Source: Saprospiraceae bacterium (GTDB lineage Bacteria > Bacteroidota > Bacteroidia > Chitinophagales > Saprospiraceae). From it: a stretch of 64,000 nucleotides of DNA. Of the stretch, positions 50,389 to 60,005 are shown piece after piece. The position numbers and the translations under genes are program-made. A model generated the notes under the pieces. It was not told where the DNA came from. It ran no database searches and worked only from the letters and a program-made list of their open reading frames with translations. How positions within the stretch are numbered: position 1 is the stretch's first letter; the number at the start of each line of letters is the position of its first letter. Location of the stretch: positions 1-64,000 of the forward strand of contig JABAQQ010000041.1 of NCBI GenBank assembly GCA_019187225.1. Reading direction: 5' to 3'.

Positions 50389-51885
50389 TTAGGAGGATGG
50401 TGAAAAATCCCGAACGAGTTCGTACAATTTCAGATAAGGAATGATCTCCATTTCATAAGGCTGGTTAGAGGTGTCAGAGTGCAATTCCTTCAGACGCTTC
50501 AGCAAAGGAGCAACTTTTGGCTCGTATCGCGCTCTTTGAAAGTTGGCGCGCGCCATGGCGACGAGGATTTTAACAAAATTTTCCGAGCGTTTGGCTTCTC
50601 CGCTACGCAGGTATCGTTCACGAAATTTTTCCAACGCCTCAATGCGCTCCCAGATTTTATCCTTTTTTCCTTCGACGAATTGCAACAATACGTGTGCAAT
50701 AAGCACAGCGACGTTGATGCCTTTTTTATCCTGACTGAAAACAGGAACTTCATTTAGAAATTTCGCAGAGCGGTAACGGGGAAAATCCTTCTCCAATCCA
50801 GTGTGCTTGGTGAATTTGTAAATCAGGAAAGTGTACACACCGAAGATATTCCAGATTTCCTGTGTCGTTTCGCGCTGGGCAGAAAATCGCTTATGTCTGG
50901 TAGCTTCTTGCCATATCTCCAATGTCTGTTCGTAGTGCCCCATGCGCATGGAAAAATAATAATGGATTTCAAGAGTAGCGTACCAATTGATAGTGCCATC
51001 GATACTGAGTTTGAGCGCCTCACGTATTGTCTCTGTTCCTTCTTCATACCTCTCTAACTGTTTATAACACATTATTTTTCGATAGTAAAACAACAACAGG
51101 ACCTGGTGAGCCTGATAAGGTCGTGACTGAAAATATCGTATTGCATCTTCTAGTACTTGCAATGCTTCTCCATAATTTCCGGTAAGGAAATGCCGATCAT
51201 AGGCCACAAGGTAATAGCATAGATTGAATCTCATGGACGGAATTTTGGAAGCCATTGAACTAAACTCTTCGATGAATTCTTCGATTTGTTGGATGATTTC
51301 AACACGGTATCCTTTTTTTCGAACATAATTGATGCGGATTCGGTCGAAGTAAAGTTTGGCCTTTTGCTCGCAATCCAGATAAAATTTATATTCTTGAAAC
51401 AAGTCCGCATATCGGTCAAATTCGCCGATTTTGTTATCGTATCCAGTGATCATAGCATCCATAAGCGAATGAGCTGCCTCTACTACCCACTCCGGTCTTT
51501 CGTTTTTCAGACCGTTGTTCAGCAAATCGAGCGCGATTTGTCGTGCAGCGTATTTACTGGAGCTGAAATCAGTCAATTTCAAGATGGAGAGCGCCCTGAA
51601 TCCGTCATTTCGCGTCCGGATGTAAGGATCGTTGGACGGAGAAAGAAAAAACACCAGCTGGCGCAAGTGCTCCACCAGCATTTTTCCGTATTTTTTAAAG
51701 GAAGTTCTTTCGCCAATTCCGGCGCCCTTTATCGCTTCTTCGTCGGTGCGAAAATGGTGGTCGCATACGGCGCGGTACAGGTTCATGACCTCGTTTTTGT
51801 TTTTGCAGAGGAAAGCCAGGTGCTCTTCGGCGCGGTCAACATTTCCGGAAACAAGCCAGGTGAGTTCATTGAGTTCCTTGATCAT
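50389..51885 (-). CDS. Helical-repeat (TPR-like) protein of unknown function
   Basis: The product is 498 aa, almost wholly helical, with no signal peptide or membrane segment. Segments such as YGEALQVLEDAIRYFQSRPY, YRKIMCYKQLERYEEGTETI and YFSMRMGHYEQTLEIWQEAT have the aromatic-small spacing of TPRs. The N-terminus (MIKELNELTWLVSGNVDRAE) is not recognised. Such long helical proteins are frequent in Saprospiria-like genomes and may be scaffolds or regulators. A short gap separates it from the ABC ATPase gene downstream. No enzyme motif is seen. Confidence 0.75.
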   Translation of the reverse strand: MIKELNELTWLVSGNVDRAEEHLAFLCKNKNEVMNLYRAVCDHHFRTDEEAIKGAGIGERTSFKKYGKMLVEHLRQLVFFLSPSNDPYIRTRNDGFRALSILKLTDFSSSKYAARQIALDLLNNGLKNERPEWVVEAAHSLMDAMITGYDNKIGEFDRYADLFQEYKFYLDCEQKAKLYFDRIRINYVRKKGYRVEIIQQIEEFIEEFSSMASKIPSMRFNLCYYLVAYDRHFLTGNYGEALQVLEDAIRYFQSRPYQAHQVLLLFYYRKIMCYKQLERYEEGTETIREALKLSIDGTINWYATLEIHYYFSMRMGHYEQTLEIWQEATRHKRFSAQRETTQEIWNIFGVYTFLIYKFTKHTGLEKDFPRYRSAKFLNEVPVFSQDKKGINVAVLIAHVLLQFVEGKKDKIWERIEALEKFRERYLRSGEAKRSENFVKILVAMARANFQRARYEPKVAPLLKRLKELHSDTSNQPYEMEIIPYLKLYELVRDFSPSS

Positions 51886-52102
51886 GAAGCACGGATTTTG
51901 GATTTAGGAACAGCCGCCGGATGCGGCCATGGCCGGCAAGGCTATATGTCTGCAAATGGTTCATAAACTGCGGATTATTGTAAATCTATATCAAGTATGA
52001 GCGGCGATTTCTCCTTCGTTTTTACCTGCCGGCTGTCGGAACAGCCTAATTCCGTTCACCCGGACTTTTGTGGCATCCTTTTCACCGTAAAAGTTTCGAC
52101 CC

Positions 52103-52234
52103 ATGTTAACTATCCTCATCCCGCTTCTTCTTCAACTTGGCTTGCTTACCTCCGAGGCAGCATGGCATCAGATGACACAGCAGGAACAACAGGAACTGAC
52201 TGAATCAATTATCGTTGACGATGTCAATCTCTGA
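52103..52234 (+). CDS. Possible small membrane or exported peptide, 43 aa
   Basis: An ATG at 52103 opens a 43-residue frame, MLTILIPLLLQLGLLTSEAA then a polar acidic half (QEQQELTESIIVDDVNL). A hydrophobic start with an Ala-x-Ala-like end suggests a signal or membrane segment. A strong terminator follows 22 bases after the stop (52256-52290), which supports a transcript ending here. No homologue can be named. The 217 bases before it (51886-52102) hold nothing else I can identify. Confidence 0.45.
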   Translation: MLTILIPLLLQLGLLTSEAAWHQMTQQEQQELTESIIVDDVNL

Positions 52235-52255
52235 TTAAGTTCAATTCCGCTTTCC

Positions 52256-52290
52256 GCCCGCCGCGATTCATTCCCGGCGGGCGTTTTTTG
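52256..52290 (+). terminator. Rho-independent terminator
   Basis: CGCCCGCCG (52256-52264) pairs with CGGCGGGCG (52276-52284) around an 11-base loop and is followed by six T. It ends the small-peptide transcript. The following 327 bases (52291-52618) are AT-rich with no gene visible. Confidence 0.85.
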
Positions 52291-52618
52291 TTTTGCCGGG
52301 GCGAAAGTAAAAATTGGTCAAATAACAAATTTTCCGAACATGGATTTTAGTCTGAATTGGCAATATTAAATCACCGCCGGCAACGAGCTTTTTGCAAATG
52401 CGCGACCATAACCAAAGGCTTCATTCATTTGAAAATCAAATTTTTATGTTGTTTTTTTGTCTGTTTTCCTCCAAAAGGTAAGTTAAAAATGGCGAATAAC
52501 TGTCGCTACTAAAAAGTTTTTACAGGGGTGATTTTTGTGACAGCAAACAAAGGGAAAGTCAAGGCAAGTACCAAGGTTTTGCGATGTTCACAAGGTTCGT
52601 TCACTTCAAATTTAGAGT

Positions 52619-53908
52619 ATGCGAGTACATCAAAAAAATTTTCTGATCGGTGCTGTTTGTTCTGTGCTGTGGTTGCTGACTGGGTGGGAGGTAATGGGAC
52701 AAAATTTTATCTATCCAACTCCTCAACTGTTTTCGGTATCCTTTGAAGGAAACAACTCGAATGAGTACATTGAAATAAAAAACGATATTGACGGCTCAGC
52801 TTACAGCATTCCTCATTACATAGCATCTTCCAATACCAAAAAGCCAGTGGGTTTCGTGCGAAACACTAAGCCGAAAGTAACGGCCAGATTTACGTTCAAT
52901 TGTAACAAACCGCCACAACAAATATTGGTGAGGGGCGATGTAGATGGGCAGGTTGGCGTTTATCCTCAACAAACGGTTAGCACCGGACTTGTCATTGAAT
53001 ATCCTGCAACAGCAGCCTCCACAGCCCTTCCCAACTCAGTAAGGTACTTCCCTCAGTACAAAATTGACTGGAAGATTTCCTTTAACAACGGCGCTACATG
53101 GCTCGATGCGGGAAGCAGTGTGAATCCGTTGTATGTGACTTTGGCGTTTCCGCTCGCAGAAATTCCGACACCTTTCGATTATCTATGGTATCAAACATTG
53201 TTGCACATTGGGTGTGAAAAAGGTAGCGGCGCTACTGACATCCCCACCTTACTTGCAGGTGTTTGGAACTATTTCAAAAACCGCAACGTCACCCGTGCCC
53301 ACGACGGTGCTGCGCTTCAATATTATGGCTCTTGGGATTGCACGAATACTACTACCGGGGCTTTGATAAAAAATAAGGACGGACAATGCGGGGCTTGGAC
53401 AAAATTTTTATTGGATATTCTCAAGGTTCAGGGTTTCCAAGAATCAGGCAATTATTGGATTATAACACCAATATACGGCGGTACAAGCGAGTATGGTTTT
53501 TACGTAAAAACATGGACATTCGCCCCCACAGGTACCAGTGGGATACCTGATTTCCCTTTTTTGAATCGCTGGGGCAGTAGCACACTACCCTATAGCTTGC
53601 CAAGTGGTCCGTATAACTGGATTTCTCCTGAGGTGACTGAGACTGCCCCCTCTCCTGGGCAAAACCAGGCCAATCCAATATCGCGTTTTAATAATCACCA
53701 ATTTGCAAAAATCTTAGGCCAATATTATGACCCGGCTTATGGAGAAAACTATCCAATTCAATCAAGTGGGTTTCCATTACCTAATGCAGATGGGGCGCTG
53801 AGTGCTTTCTATTTATCTGGTCTCTTGCCTCCCAATACATTTCCGGTTGATGTCGTTAAATCGAACCCTATTGGGGTTCAACACAATTCAAGCGGAGCTT
53901 CCTACTAA
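52619..53908 (+). CDS. Exported transglutaminase-like protein
   Basis: The product is 429 aa with an N-terminal signal peptide (MRVHQKNFLIGAVCSVLWLL, ending near VMGQ). The N-terminal half is strand-rich. A papain-like, transglutaminase-type core is suggested by DGQCGAWTKFLLDILKVQGF (Cys at about residue 260), then an Asn-His in FNNHQFAKILGQYYDPAYGE (His and Asp near 360-370). The three residues fit the Cys-His-Asp triad. It might crosslink or cleave surface proteins. It begins a run of three genes on the plus strand, 30 bases before the next. It has no T9SS sorting tail. Confidence 0.6.
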   Translation: MRVHQKNFLIGAVCSVLWLLTGWEVMGQNFIYPTPQLFSVSFEGNNSNEYIEIKNDIDGSAYSIPHYIASSNTKKPVGFVRNTKPKVTARFTFNCNKPPQQILVRGDVDGQVGVYPQQTVSTGLVIEYPATAASTALPNSVRYFPQYKIDWKISFNNGATWLDAGSSVNPLYVTLAFPLAEIPTPFDYLWYQTLLHIGCEKGSGATDIPTLLAGVWNYFKNRNVTRAHDGAALQYYGSWDCTNTTTGALIKNKDGQCGAWTKFLLDILKVQGFQESGNYWIITPIYGGTSEYGFYVKTWTFAPTGTSGIPDFPFLNRWGSSTLPYSLPSGPYNWISPEVTETAPSPGQNQANPISRFNNHQFAKILGQYYDPAYGENYPIQSSGFPLPNADGALSAFYLSGLLPPNTFPVDVVKSNPIGVQHNSSGASY

Positions 53909-53938
53909 CATACCCGCATAGGGCAAATTTTATATGAA

Positions 53939-54838
53939 ATGAAACACATCATTCTTTTCTGCTTTTTCTGTATTGGGACAGGGCTTGTTATCGCACAACA
54001 GCCTGTCAAAATAATCCTGAAAAACAATACGTCATATTCCTTGATGACAGCTGGGGAACTACAATTAATTCATCTTTCCAAAAACACAGCAACGCTTACG
54101 AAAAAGGAAAATTCTGCTGATGTCATTCGTTTAAATTCGAGGCATGGTGGCAAGTTTTCTTACAACCCGATTGCCTGGGATCTGGCAGATACTTCCTTTT
54201 ATTTGTTGAGTCTGTCATCTTCTGCTGATGGCATTTGGACAATTCCAGGGCTGTATGGTCTACCTTTAGATTCGTCCAAACTGGCTAAAAGTAATTTTGG
54301 AATGTTGGGGGATTATTTAGAACGTTGGGGAGGTAAAGAGAATCCGTTGTTTTACCTCATGATGCTTCGTTATGCTTCGCCAACTGCTGATATTGATCGC
54401 CCCCTATACTTCGATATTGCTAAACCTGACCCGCAGCACCTCAATCTCTTCATTTATCTGAAGCCCAAGCAAGAGCTACAAGTCTGGAGTTTTGATAAAA
54501 ACCAAGACTTATCCAAGCTGCGCGATACCATAATGGTGGAGGAGTTCCGCCGCTATTGGAAGAACGAAGCTAACTATCAACTTGCATTCGACGGATATTT
54601 CTCCGCGCTCACTTCCGACGGTAAGAACTATGTTGTACTTCAGGATGGTACAGTATACCGGCTTGACGCTAAAACTGCAGAACTCGTCAAACGTCTGCCG
54701 GGGCGCTTGGAAAGCGGTACTTTGATTGTCAACAAAGAGACCGATGAAGTACATTTCCTTCCCGCAACGGGGTTCCGGCCGGACCGCTCTTTAGCAGAAT
54801 CCGTGCGATTGGAAGGTATAAAAATCCTCCCGGAATAA
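53939..54838 (+). CDS. Exported protein of unknown function
   Basis: The product is 299 aa with a signal peptide (MKHIILFCFFCIGTGLVIA, cleaved near AQQ). The rest is a mix of strands and helices with no domain I recognise. Near the end, YFSALTSDGKNYVVLQDGTV and IVNKETDEVHFLPATGF look like propeller or sandwich strands. It lies 30 bases after the transglutaminase-like gene and about 95 before the SprB-like gene, so the three are probably cotranscribed and act together at the cell surface. Confidence 0.7.
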   Translation: MKHIILFCFFCIGTGLVIAQQPVKIILKNNTSYSLMTAGELQLIHLSKNTATLTKKENSADVIRLNSRHGGKFSYNPIAWDLADTSFYLLSLSSSADGIWTIPGLYGLPLDSSKLAKSNFGMLGDYLERWGGKENPLFYLMMLRYASPTADIDRPLYFDIAKPDPQHLNLFIYLKPKQELQVWSFDKNQDLSKLRDTIMVEEFRRYWKNEANYQLAFDGYFSALTSDGKNYVVLQDGTVYRLDAKTAELVKRLPGRLESGTLIVNKETDEVHFLPATGFRPDRSLAESVRLEGIKILPE

Positions 54839-54933
54839 CCCCTTTTCATATTGAAATTCCTTTCATCCGACCACACTGACGAAATCTCCTGATGCGGCGC
54901 AGGGCCTCTATTTATAAAAAACGCAGCTACTAC

Positions 54934-57408
54934 ATGAAAAACTCATTCCTCTCTTTATTCCTCACCTTTTTCACGGGTTTATCAGCAGTGATGGGGCAGG
55001 ATATCACTTCCACTGTAACGCACGAATCCAACAATGGCGCCCAGGACGGTTCTATTGACCTGACTGTAAACGGCGGGTTTCCGCCGTATGAATACTCCTG
55101 GAAGGGGCCGGGCGGGTTCACTGCCACTACCGAGGATATTGCCAACCTCGCGCCGGGACAATATTGCGTCACGGTCACGGATGCGCTTTGCGGCACCGCT
55201 GCCCTTTGCAGAATTGTACGCCGGTGCGACCCGATTATCGGAGCAGGGGCCGGCGTGAAATGCCCTTATAACGCCAATGGATTCTTCACGTTGTGGTTAA
55301 GTGGATCCGGAACGTTCAAATTACAATGGAGTGATGGTTACACTCAAACCCAGCAATCTACAGGAGGGCTCACGCCTGTCCAACGCACCGGCCTCAACCC
55401 CGGCGTGTACTGCGTCACCGTCACCAATGCGTACGGTTGTAGCGAAAGTATTTGCCGAAGTGTTTCATCATCTATTCAACCAATGCAGGTAACAGGTGAG
55501 GTACAACAACCAACTTGCGGAATGGCTACAGGCGCCGTCACTCTGATCCCCTCCGGCGGTTTGTCGCCCTATACTTACTTATGGTCGGACGGTGCGCAAA
55601 CAAAAGATCGGACCAATCTGAACCCCGGAACTTATACCGTCACCGTTACAGATAAAAATAGCTGTACAAAAGAGACGTCTTTCACAATAACGCCATCAGT
55701 ACCCAATCTCAAAATTTCAATAGCCGATATTTCAATGGTTTCGGATTGTATTTCCGAGTTTATCTGTGATGGAGCGATTAACATCGAAATATCGGGTGGC
55801 ACCGCTCCCTACACTTATGTATGGAGCAAAGACGGAGCAATTTTCAGTACCCAACAAGATATCAACAACCTGTGTAAAGGCAATTATCAATTGACTGTCA
55901 CGGATGCCTCTGGTTGTACGACCTCCAAGACAATAATAATTTGTTGCTGTAGTACCAGTGAACCCGGGCATGGCGGGGAACCTTGTCCCTTTGGAACAAG
56001 CACAATAAGTATCAACGGCCAGGTTACACAGGCAGTGGGTTTGCAGGGCGGCTCTATTAATCTAAGTATCAGTGCAGGGTCCTCCTCCTATTCATTGGCA
56101 TGGAAGAAAAACGGACAATTTTATTCTTACGATAAGAACATCACCAATCTGCAACCCGGAGAATATTGCGTATATGTAAACAACGGTTGTTTTAGCCAGA
56201 CCAAATGTTTTACTATTGTCGATTGCGGTAATACGACTATTTCGATTTCGGGCACCACCAACCCTACCTGCGAAGATTATGAAGCCGGTGCGGTGGATGT
56301 TAGCGTAAGCGGCAACGGAACTAGCCCATATAAGTACAAATGGAGTAATGGCTCCATCAATCAAGACTTGGATGGACTTACAGCAGGGACATATACAGTG
56401 ACTGTAACTGACAACAATGGATGCACAGGTACCAACTCGTTTACCATAAGCACTACTCAAATCAACATCGTAAATCAAGGTTGTAGTCAACTCACAATGT
56501 GTGGATCAGAGGTGGTTGAAGTTCAGCAGTTTGATCCAAATTGGCAGTTTGAACCCGATTGCCGTTATGCTAAGGTTGTCTGTGCCAATGGTTATGTTGG
56601 GCCTTTGCAATATTTGGGTGCCACCAAGGAATACCCTTTCGGGCCAACCGGTTGTGTTGTTCAATGGAAGTGTTTAAATGGACAGATATATACTCAGTAT
56701 ACAGGCCAAACAGTTGTGCTGTCGATAGGAGGAGTTGATGCCTGCGGAATTCCGTCCTGTAAAAGAGTCAGTGGTTGCTATTACCCGGATTTGGATGTAG
56801 TTGATATAGAAAGCCTAGTAGAGTTAGGTCCCGGTCAATTAGACATTTATGCTGCTCCATGTGGAGCATCATACTGCGATTTTGCATCTTTTTGCTCTAA
56901 TCCCGGTCAAAGCCGAACCCGCGTAGCAGACTTTTACTGCGAGGGAGAATATATCGGAAGCGGATGTACGTTGGAATGCGTCGCGCCTCCTCAATCTTCT
57001 CCTTCTTCTATTGACACCATTGACCTAATCGCCAGGTTAAAACTCAAATACCCTGCGTTGAAAACCTTAGAGCAGGCTATGCAAGAATATGAGACGAACG
57101 AAGGGCAGATAGCGGACCGTTATGAACCTGTTAATCCGGGTTCAAAAAGAAAGATGCTCAAAGTCAGCCCCAACCCTTTTTACGACAGGTTGACCGTCAA
57201 GTTGTTTTCAGATAAGGAAAAGAGCGTTAATTTTGCCCTCGTGGATGTCAACGGTAAAACCCTTATTCAACAAGCCTTCCTTGTTCATGAAGGCAGTAAT
57301 GAATTGGTGTTGAATATCGAAACCTATCTCCCTGCCGGCAGTTATTTCCTTATCACGACTGATGAAACGGGTGGAACGGATGCCTGTTTGGTAATAAAAG
57401 CAAACTAA
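54934..57408 (+). CDS. Secreted SprB-repeat protein with T9SS sorting domain
   Basis: The product is 824 aa from MKNSFLSLFLTFFTGLSA (54934), a signal peptide; a Met 14 codons upstream is less likely. At least six SprB-like/Ig-like repeats follow, marked by GGFPPYEYSWKGPGGFTATT, LAPGQYCVTVTDALC, GLSPYTYLWSDGAQTKDRTN and GTSPYKYKWSNGSINQDLDG. The middle is cysteine-rich. The last 80 residues (KVSPNPFYDRLTVKLF to ACLVIKAN) are a type A T9SS C-terminal sorting domain, so it is exported through the type IX system and held on the surface. It may serve adhesion or gliding. Confidence 0.88.
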   Translation: MKNSFLSLFLTFFTGLSAVMGQDITSTVTHESNNGAQDGSIDLTVNGGFPPYEYSWKGPGGFTATTEDIANLAPGQYCVTVTDALCGTAALCRIVRRCDPIIGAGAGVKCPYNANGFFTLWLSGSGTFKLQWSDGYTQTQQSTGGLTPVQRTGLNPGVYCVTVTNAYGCSESICRSVSSSIQPMQVTGEVQQPTCGMATGAVTLIPSGGLSPYTYLWSDGAQTKDRTNLNPGTYTVTVTDKNSCTKETSFTITPSVPNLKISIADISMVSDCISEFICDGAINIEISGGTAPYTYVWSKDGAIFSTQQDINNLCKGNYQLTVTDASGCTTSKTIIICCCSTSEPGHGGEPCPFGTSTISINGQVTQAVGLQGGSINLSISAGSSSYSLAWKKNGQFYSYDKNITNLQPGEYCVYVNNGCFSQTKCFTIVDCGNTTISISGTTNPTCEDYEAGAVDVSVSGNGTSPYKYKWSNGSINQDLDGLTAGTYTVTVTDNNGCTGTNSFTISTTQINIVNQGCSQLTMCGSEVVEVQQFDPNWQFEPDCRYAKVVCANGYVGPLQYLGATKEYPFGPTGCVVQWKCLNGQIYTQYTGQTVVLSIGGVDACGIPSCKRVSGCYYPDLDVVDIESLVELGPGQLDIYAAPCGASYCDFASFCSNPGQSRTRVADFYCEGEYIGSGCTLECVAPPQSSPSSIDTIDLIARLKLKYPALKTLEQAMQEYETNEGQIADRYEPVNPGSKRKMLKVSPNPFYDRLTVKLFSDKEKSVNFALVDVNGKTLIQQAFLVHEGSNELVLNIETYLPAGSYFLITTDETGGTDACLVIKAN

Positions 57409-57419
57409 AACTCATTATA

Positions 57420-57630
57420 AGTCATCCCGAATTTTTCAACCCATGATTTTAATTGTGGGAAGACGGCAAAACGCGAGATGCCAAACCGTTTTAACGGTTT
57501 TTATGCAGGACTGGCCCGGCAGTCGAAAACGGTTAAAACCGTTTGTATATCAGCCTGGCCTGTTCTCCCACGATTGAAATCGTGGGTTGAAACAACATCT
57601 CTCCGCTTTTTGCAAAAATTCGGGATGGCT
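57420..57630. mobile_element. MITE-like nested palindrome
   Basis: The ends AGTCATCCCGAATTTTTCAA (57420 onward) and AAAAATTCGGGATGGCT (57614-57630) are inverted, with one mismatch. Inside are mirrored hairpins: CCCATGATTTTAATTGTGGG against CCCACGATTGAAATCGTGGG, and AAACCGTTTTAACGGTTT against AAACGGTTAAAACCGTTT. No coding capacity. It separates the SprB-like gene from the next secreted-protein gene and shares its terminus with the element at 40679-41009. Confidence 0.7.
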
Positions 57631-57650
57631 CATGTTATTGTTTGATAATT

Positions 57651-59015
57651 ATGCTACAACAATTAACACTATCGACTTTATTCTTTGTAATTTTTAGCCA
57701 AGCCTCAATAAGTGCCCAGTATATTGCCCCACGTCAAACTGACGACAATATCACCGGTGTTTTTGTGGAATCGCCTTTAACCTGGCAGTTTCAGCAATTG
57801 TCCCTTGATTCCATTTTCCTGCGAGGGTATGGAGTTGATTGGGACACGCTGCAAAACGCTTGGGGCGACACCGTCAGATTGTTAGAACAAAGTGTCGAGC
57901 CATATCAGGGAGGGCTGAAATTCACGGAGAGAGTCTGGTCAAAGCAACCTTCCGGCATATGGGAGCCTGTCCATCGGACCGAAGTCTTCAATCCAGCCCC
58001 TTGGGATACAAATCAAAAGTCAAAACCGGATTCTGTTTTTCACTTCACTTGGAACACTGGCCAATCAGATTGGGTTTTGCAGAAAAAAATAGTGTATGCA
58101 AAGGATTCGATGGGGTGGGTCACGCAACGGGCTTCGTTTCTGGTCGACCACACTGTCGCAGATACGTTAGAGATCTTTTCCAACGATAATTGGGGCCATC
58201 TTTCGCAGTACAGATTAGCCTACGACTTTCAAAACGCAGCTTATGTACCTGTTGATTCTACTGTTTACCTTTTTGTGAACGATACATTTAGCCCTTCAGC
58301 GATAGTCTATAATTTTCAGACGGGTCAAAGCAAACCTTTTCGTAGATATGATTTTGAATTCTTCAATATACTGGATAATTACGAAATCAAAACGGACTAT
58401 TGGTCGGAGGAGATTGACTTCTGGAAACTTCTGTTGATAGAAACGCAAGCAGTTGTGCCCAATCAGTATTGGATAACCAGGAATTACCGCACCATTACGA
58501 CCATGGGGCCCAAAACTTACAAGCGAATCCAAAGATACCATGATTCCGATTGGGATCCGTTGAAGTTTGATAATGAATATCTTCCATCGCTCGAGGCTTT
58601 CCCTGACAGCGTACTGCGGAAAAACTATCTGAAAGACAGCAGCACTGGTCTCATTAGCACGATAATCGAGCAGTTCCAGCCCAAATACGAATTCACAACG
58701 TTTTTCAACCGCTTCAAATGGGAGTTTGCTTTCGGCGCTGCGCCGACCCTATCAGCCGAATCTCCCGTATTACCAGTGCCAAAAATTCTGGTCCGTCGCC
58801 TTTCCGGAGGGGTTTTTCAAATTGAGGTCGGGCAAGACAACCAGGTAATTCAAAGTCAAATGCGACTTTTTGACACCTCCGGGCGACAACTCAAAAACTG
58901 GAATGTCACAAACAGTTTCACGAAAATTGACATCTCTCACTTTCCTGCCGGAGTGTATTATCTCAACGTCCTCACCGGGCGCTCAAGCCAAACTGTCCCG
59001 TTGTCAATTTATTGA
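57651..59015 (+). CDS. Secreted protein with T9SS sorting domain
   Basis: The product is 454 aa from MLQQLTLSTLFFVIFSQA (57651), a signal peptide ending near ISAQ. The body is rich in Trp and Tyr with repeated short motifs (TERVWSKQPSGIWEPVHRTE, SDWVLQKKIVYAKDSMGW, YWITRNYRTITTMGPKTYKR), reminiscent of repeated strand hairpins seen in many Bacteroidota secreted proteins. The last 75 residues (VRRLSGGVFQIEV, MRLFDTSGRQLKNW, HFPAGVYYLNV) form a type A T9SS sorting domain. Function unknown, surface or secreted. The 135 bases after it hold only a weak hairpin. Confidence 0.82.
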   Translation: MLQQLTLSTLFFVIFSQASISAQYIAPRQTDDNITGVFVESPLTWQFQQLSLDSIFLRGYGVDWDTLQNAWGDTVRLLEQSVEPYQGGLKFTERVWSKQPSGIWEPVHRTEVFNPAPWDTNQKSKPDSVFHFTWNTGQSDWVLQKKIVYAKDSMGWVTQRASFLVDHTVADTLEIFSNDNWGHLSQYRLAYDFQNAAYVPVDSTVYLFVNDTFSPSAIVYNFQTGQSKPFRRYDFEFFNILDNYEIKTDYWSEEIDFWKLLLIETQAVVPNQYWITRNYRTITTMGPKTYKRIQRYHDSDWDPLKFDNEYLPSLEAFPDSVLRKNYLKDSSTGLISTIIEQFQPKYEFTTFFNRFKWEFAFGAAPTLSAESPVLPVPKILVRRLSGGVFQIEVGQDNQVIQSQMRLFDTSGRQLKNWNVTNSFTKIDISHFPAGVYYLNVLTGRSSQTVPLSIY

Positions 59016-59150
59016 CGCTGACATTGTTTTGAGCCAAAAGGTTTTTTTACCCTAAAAATGGAAACCAACAGCAATAAAAGCCTCAATGCCGTCAGCGACT
59101 TATTGAGAAAACAGCCTTCCAATAACCATTAACTGATAACCAATACCGGT

Positions 59151-59981
59151 TTAATCCAACACCGGCTCCGCCACTACCCTTCCTGCGTTGTTCATCGCCC
59201 GGAATCCCTTCATCAATCCGCGTTTGGCGCCGCGCACGAAGGTGATGATCTGGTCGCGATAGGCCGACGGCTCGATCTCTTCTTCAATGATCTTCAGCGC
59301 ATTGCGGGTACTGAGCCCATACACGAACAGGACGCGGTAGATGTCCTCGATGTGGTGCATTTCGGCGGCAGAAAATCCCCGGCGGCGCAATCCGACGGTG
59401 TTGATGCCCGCATAGGAAAGCGGTTCGCGGGCAGCCGTGACGAAGGGCGGCACGTCCTTGCGCACCAGCGACCCGCCGCCGATCATCGTTTGTTCGCCGA
59501 TGCGGACAAACTGGTGTACGGCAACCATTCCGCCGAGCGTAGCCCATTCGCCGATCTCGATATGTCCGGCGAGGGTGACGTTGTTGGCCAGGATGACATT
59601 GTCGCCGATGATGCAGTCGTGCGCGACGTGTACGTATGCCATCAGGAGGCAATTTTCGCCAATGATGGTTCGACCGCCAAATTTTTTGTTTCCACGGTTG
59701 AGGGTGCAGAATTCGCGTACGACGGAGCCGCCGCCGATCTCGAGCGTGGTAGACTCGTCGAGGGTGATTTTTGTTTGCGGGGTGACGCTGACAGACGCGC
59801 CGTTGAAAATGTGGCAATTGTCGCCGATGCGGGCGCCATTGAAAATGTGTACATTAGAGCCGATATGGCAATTGTCACCTATCACAACGTCTTCTTCGAT
59901 CACCGTAAAGGGGTCAATCTGGACGTTGTTGCCGATTTTCGCGTTGGGGTGGATCACCCGCAAGCCGTTAGAGTAGCTCAT
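59151..59981 (-). CDS. lpxA: Acyl-[ACP]-UDP-N-acetylglucosamine O-acyltransferase
   Basis: The product is 276 aa from MSYSNGLRVIHPNAKIGNNV (59981); the residues encoded upstream come from repeat DNA. The left-handed beta-helix is evident from hexapeptide repeats (IGNNVQIDPFTVIEEDVVIG). The catalytic His lies in AYVHVAHDCIIGDNVILANN, followed by VTLAGHIEIGE. The C-terminal helical part ends with a short extension. It starts lipid A synthesis. It is downstream of lpxC-fabZ, separated by 152 bases that contain an inverted pair of degenerate repeats. Confidence 0.95.
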   Translation of the reverse strand: MSYSNGLRVIHPNAKIGNNVQIDPFTVIEEDVVIGDNCHIGSNVHIFNGARIGDNCHIFNGASVSVTPQTKITLDESTTLEIGGGSVVREFCTLNRGNKKFGGRTIIGENCLLMAYVHVAHDCIIGDNVILANNVTLAGHIEIGEWATLGGMVAVHQFVRIGEQTMIGGGSLVRKDVPPFVTAAREPLSYAGINTVGLRRRGFSAAEMHHIEDIYRVLFVYGLSTRNALKIIEEEIEPSAYRDQIITFVRGAKRGLMKGFRAMNNAGRVVAEPVLD

Positions 59982-60005
59982 CGAATTAGAATGGTGTTGT
60001 AGCTT

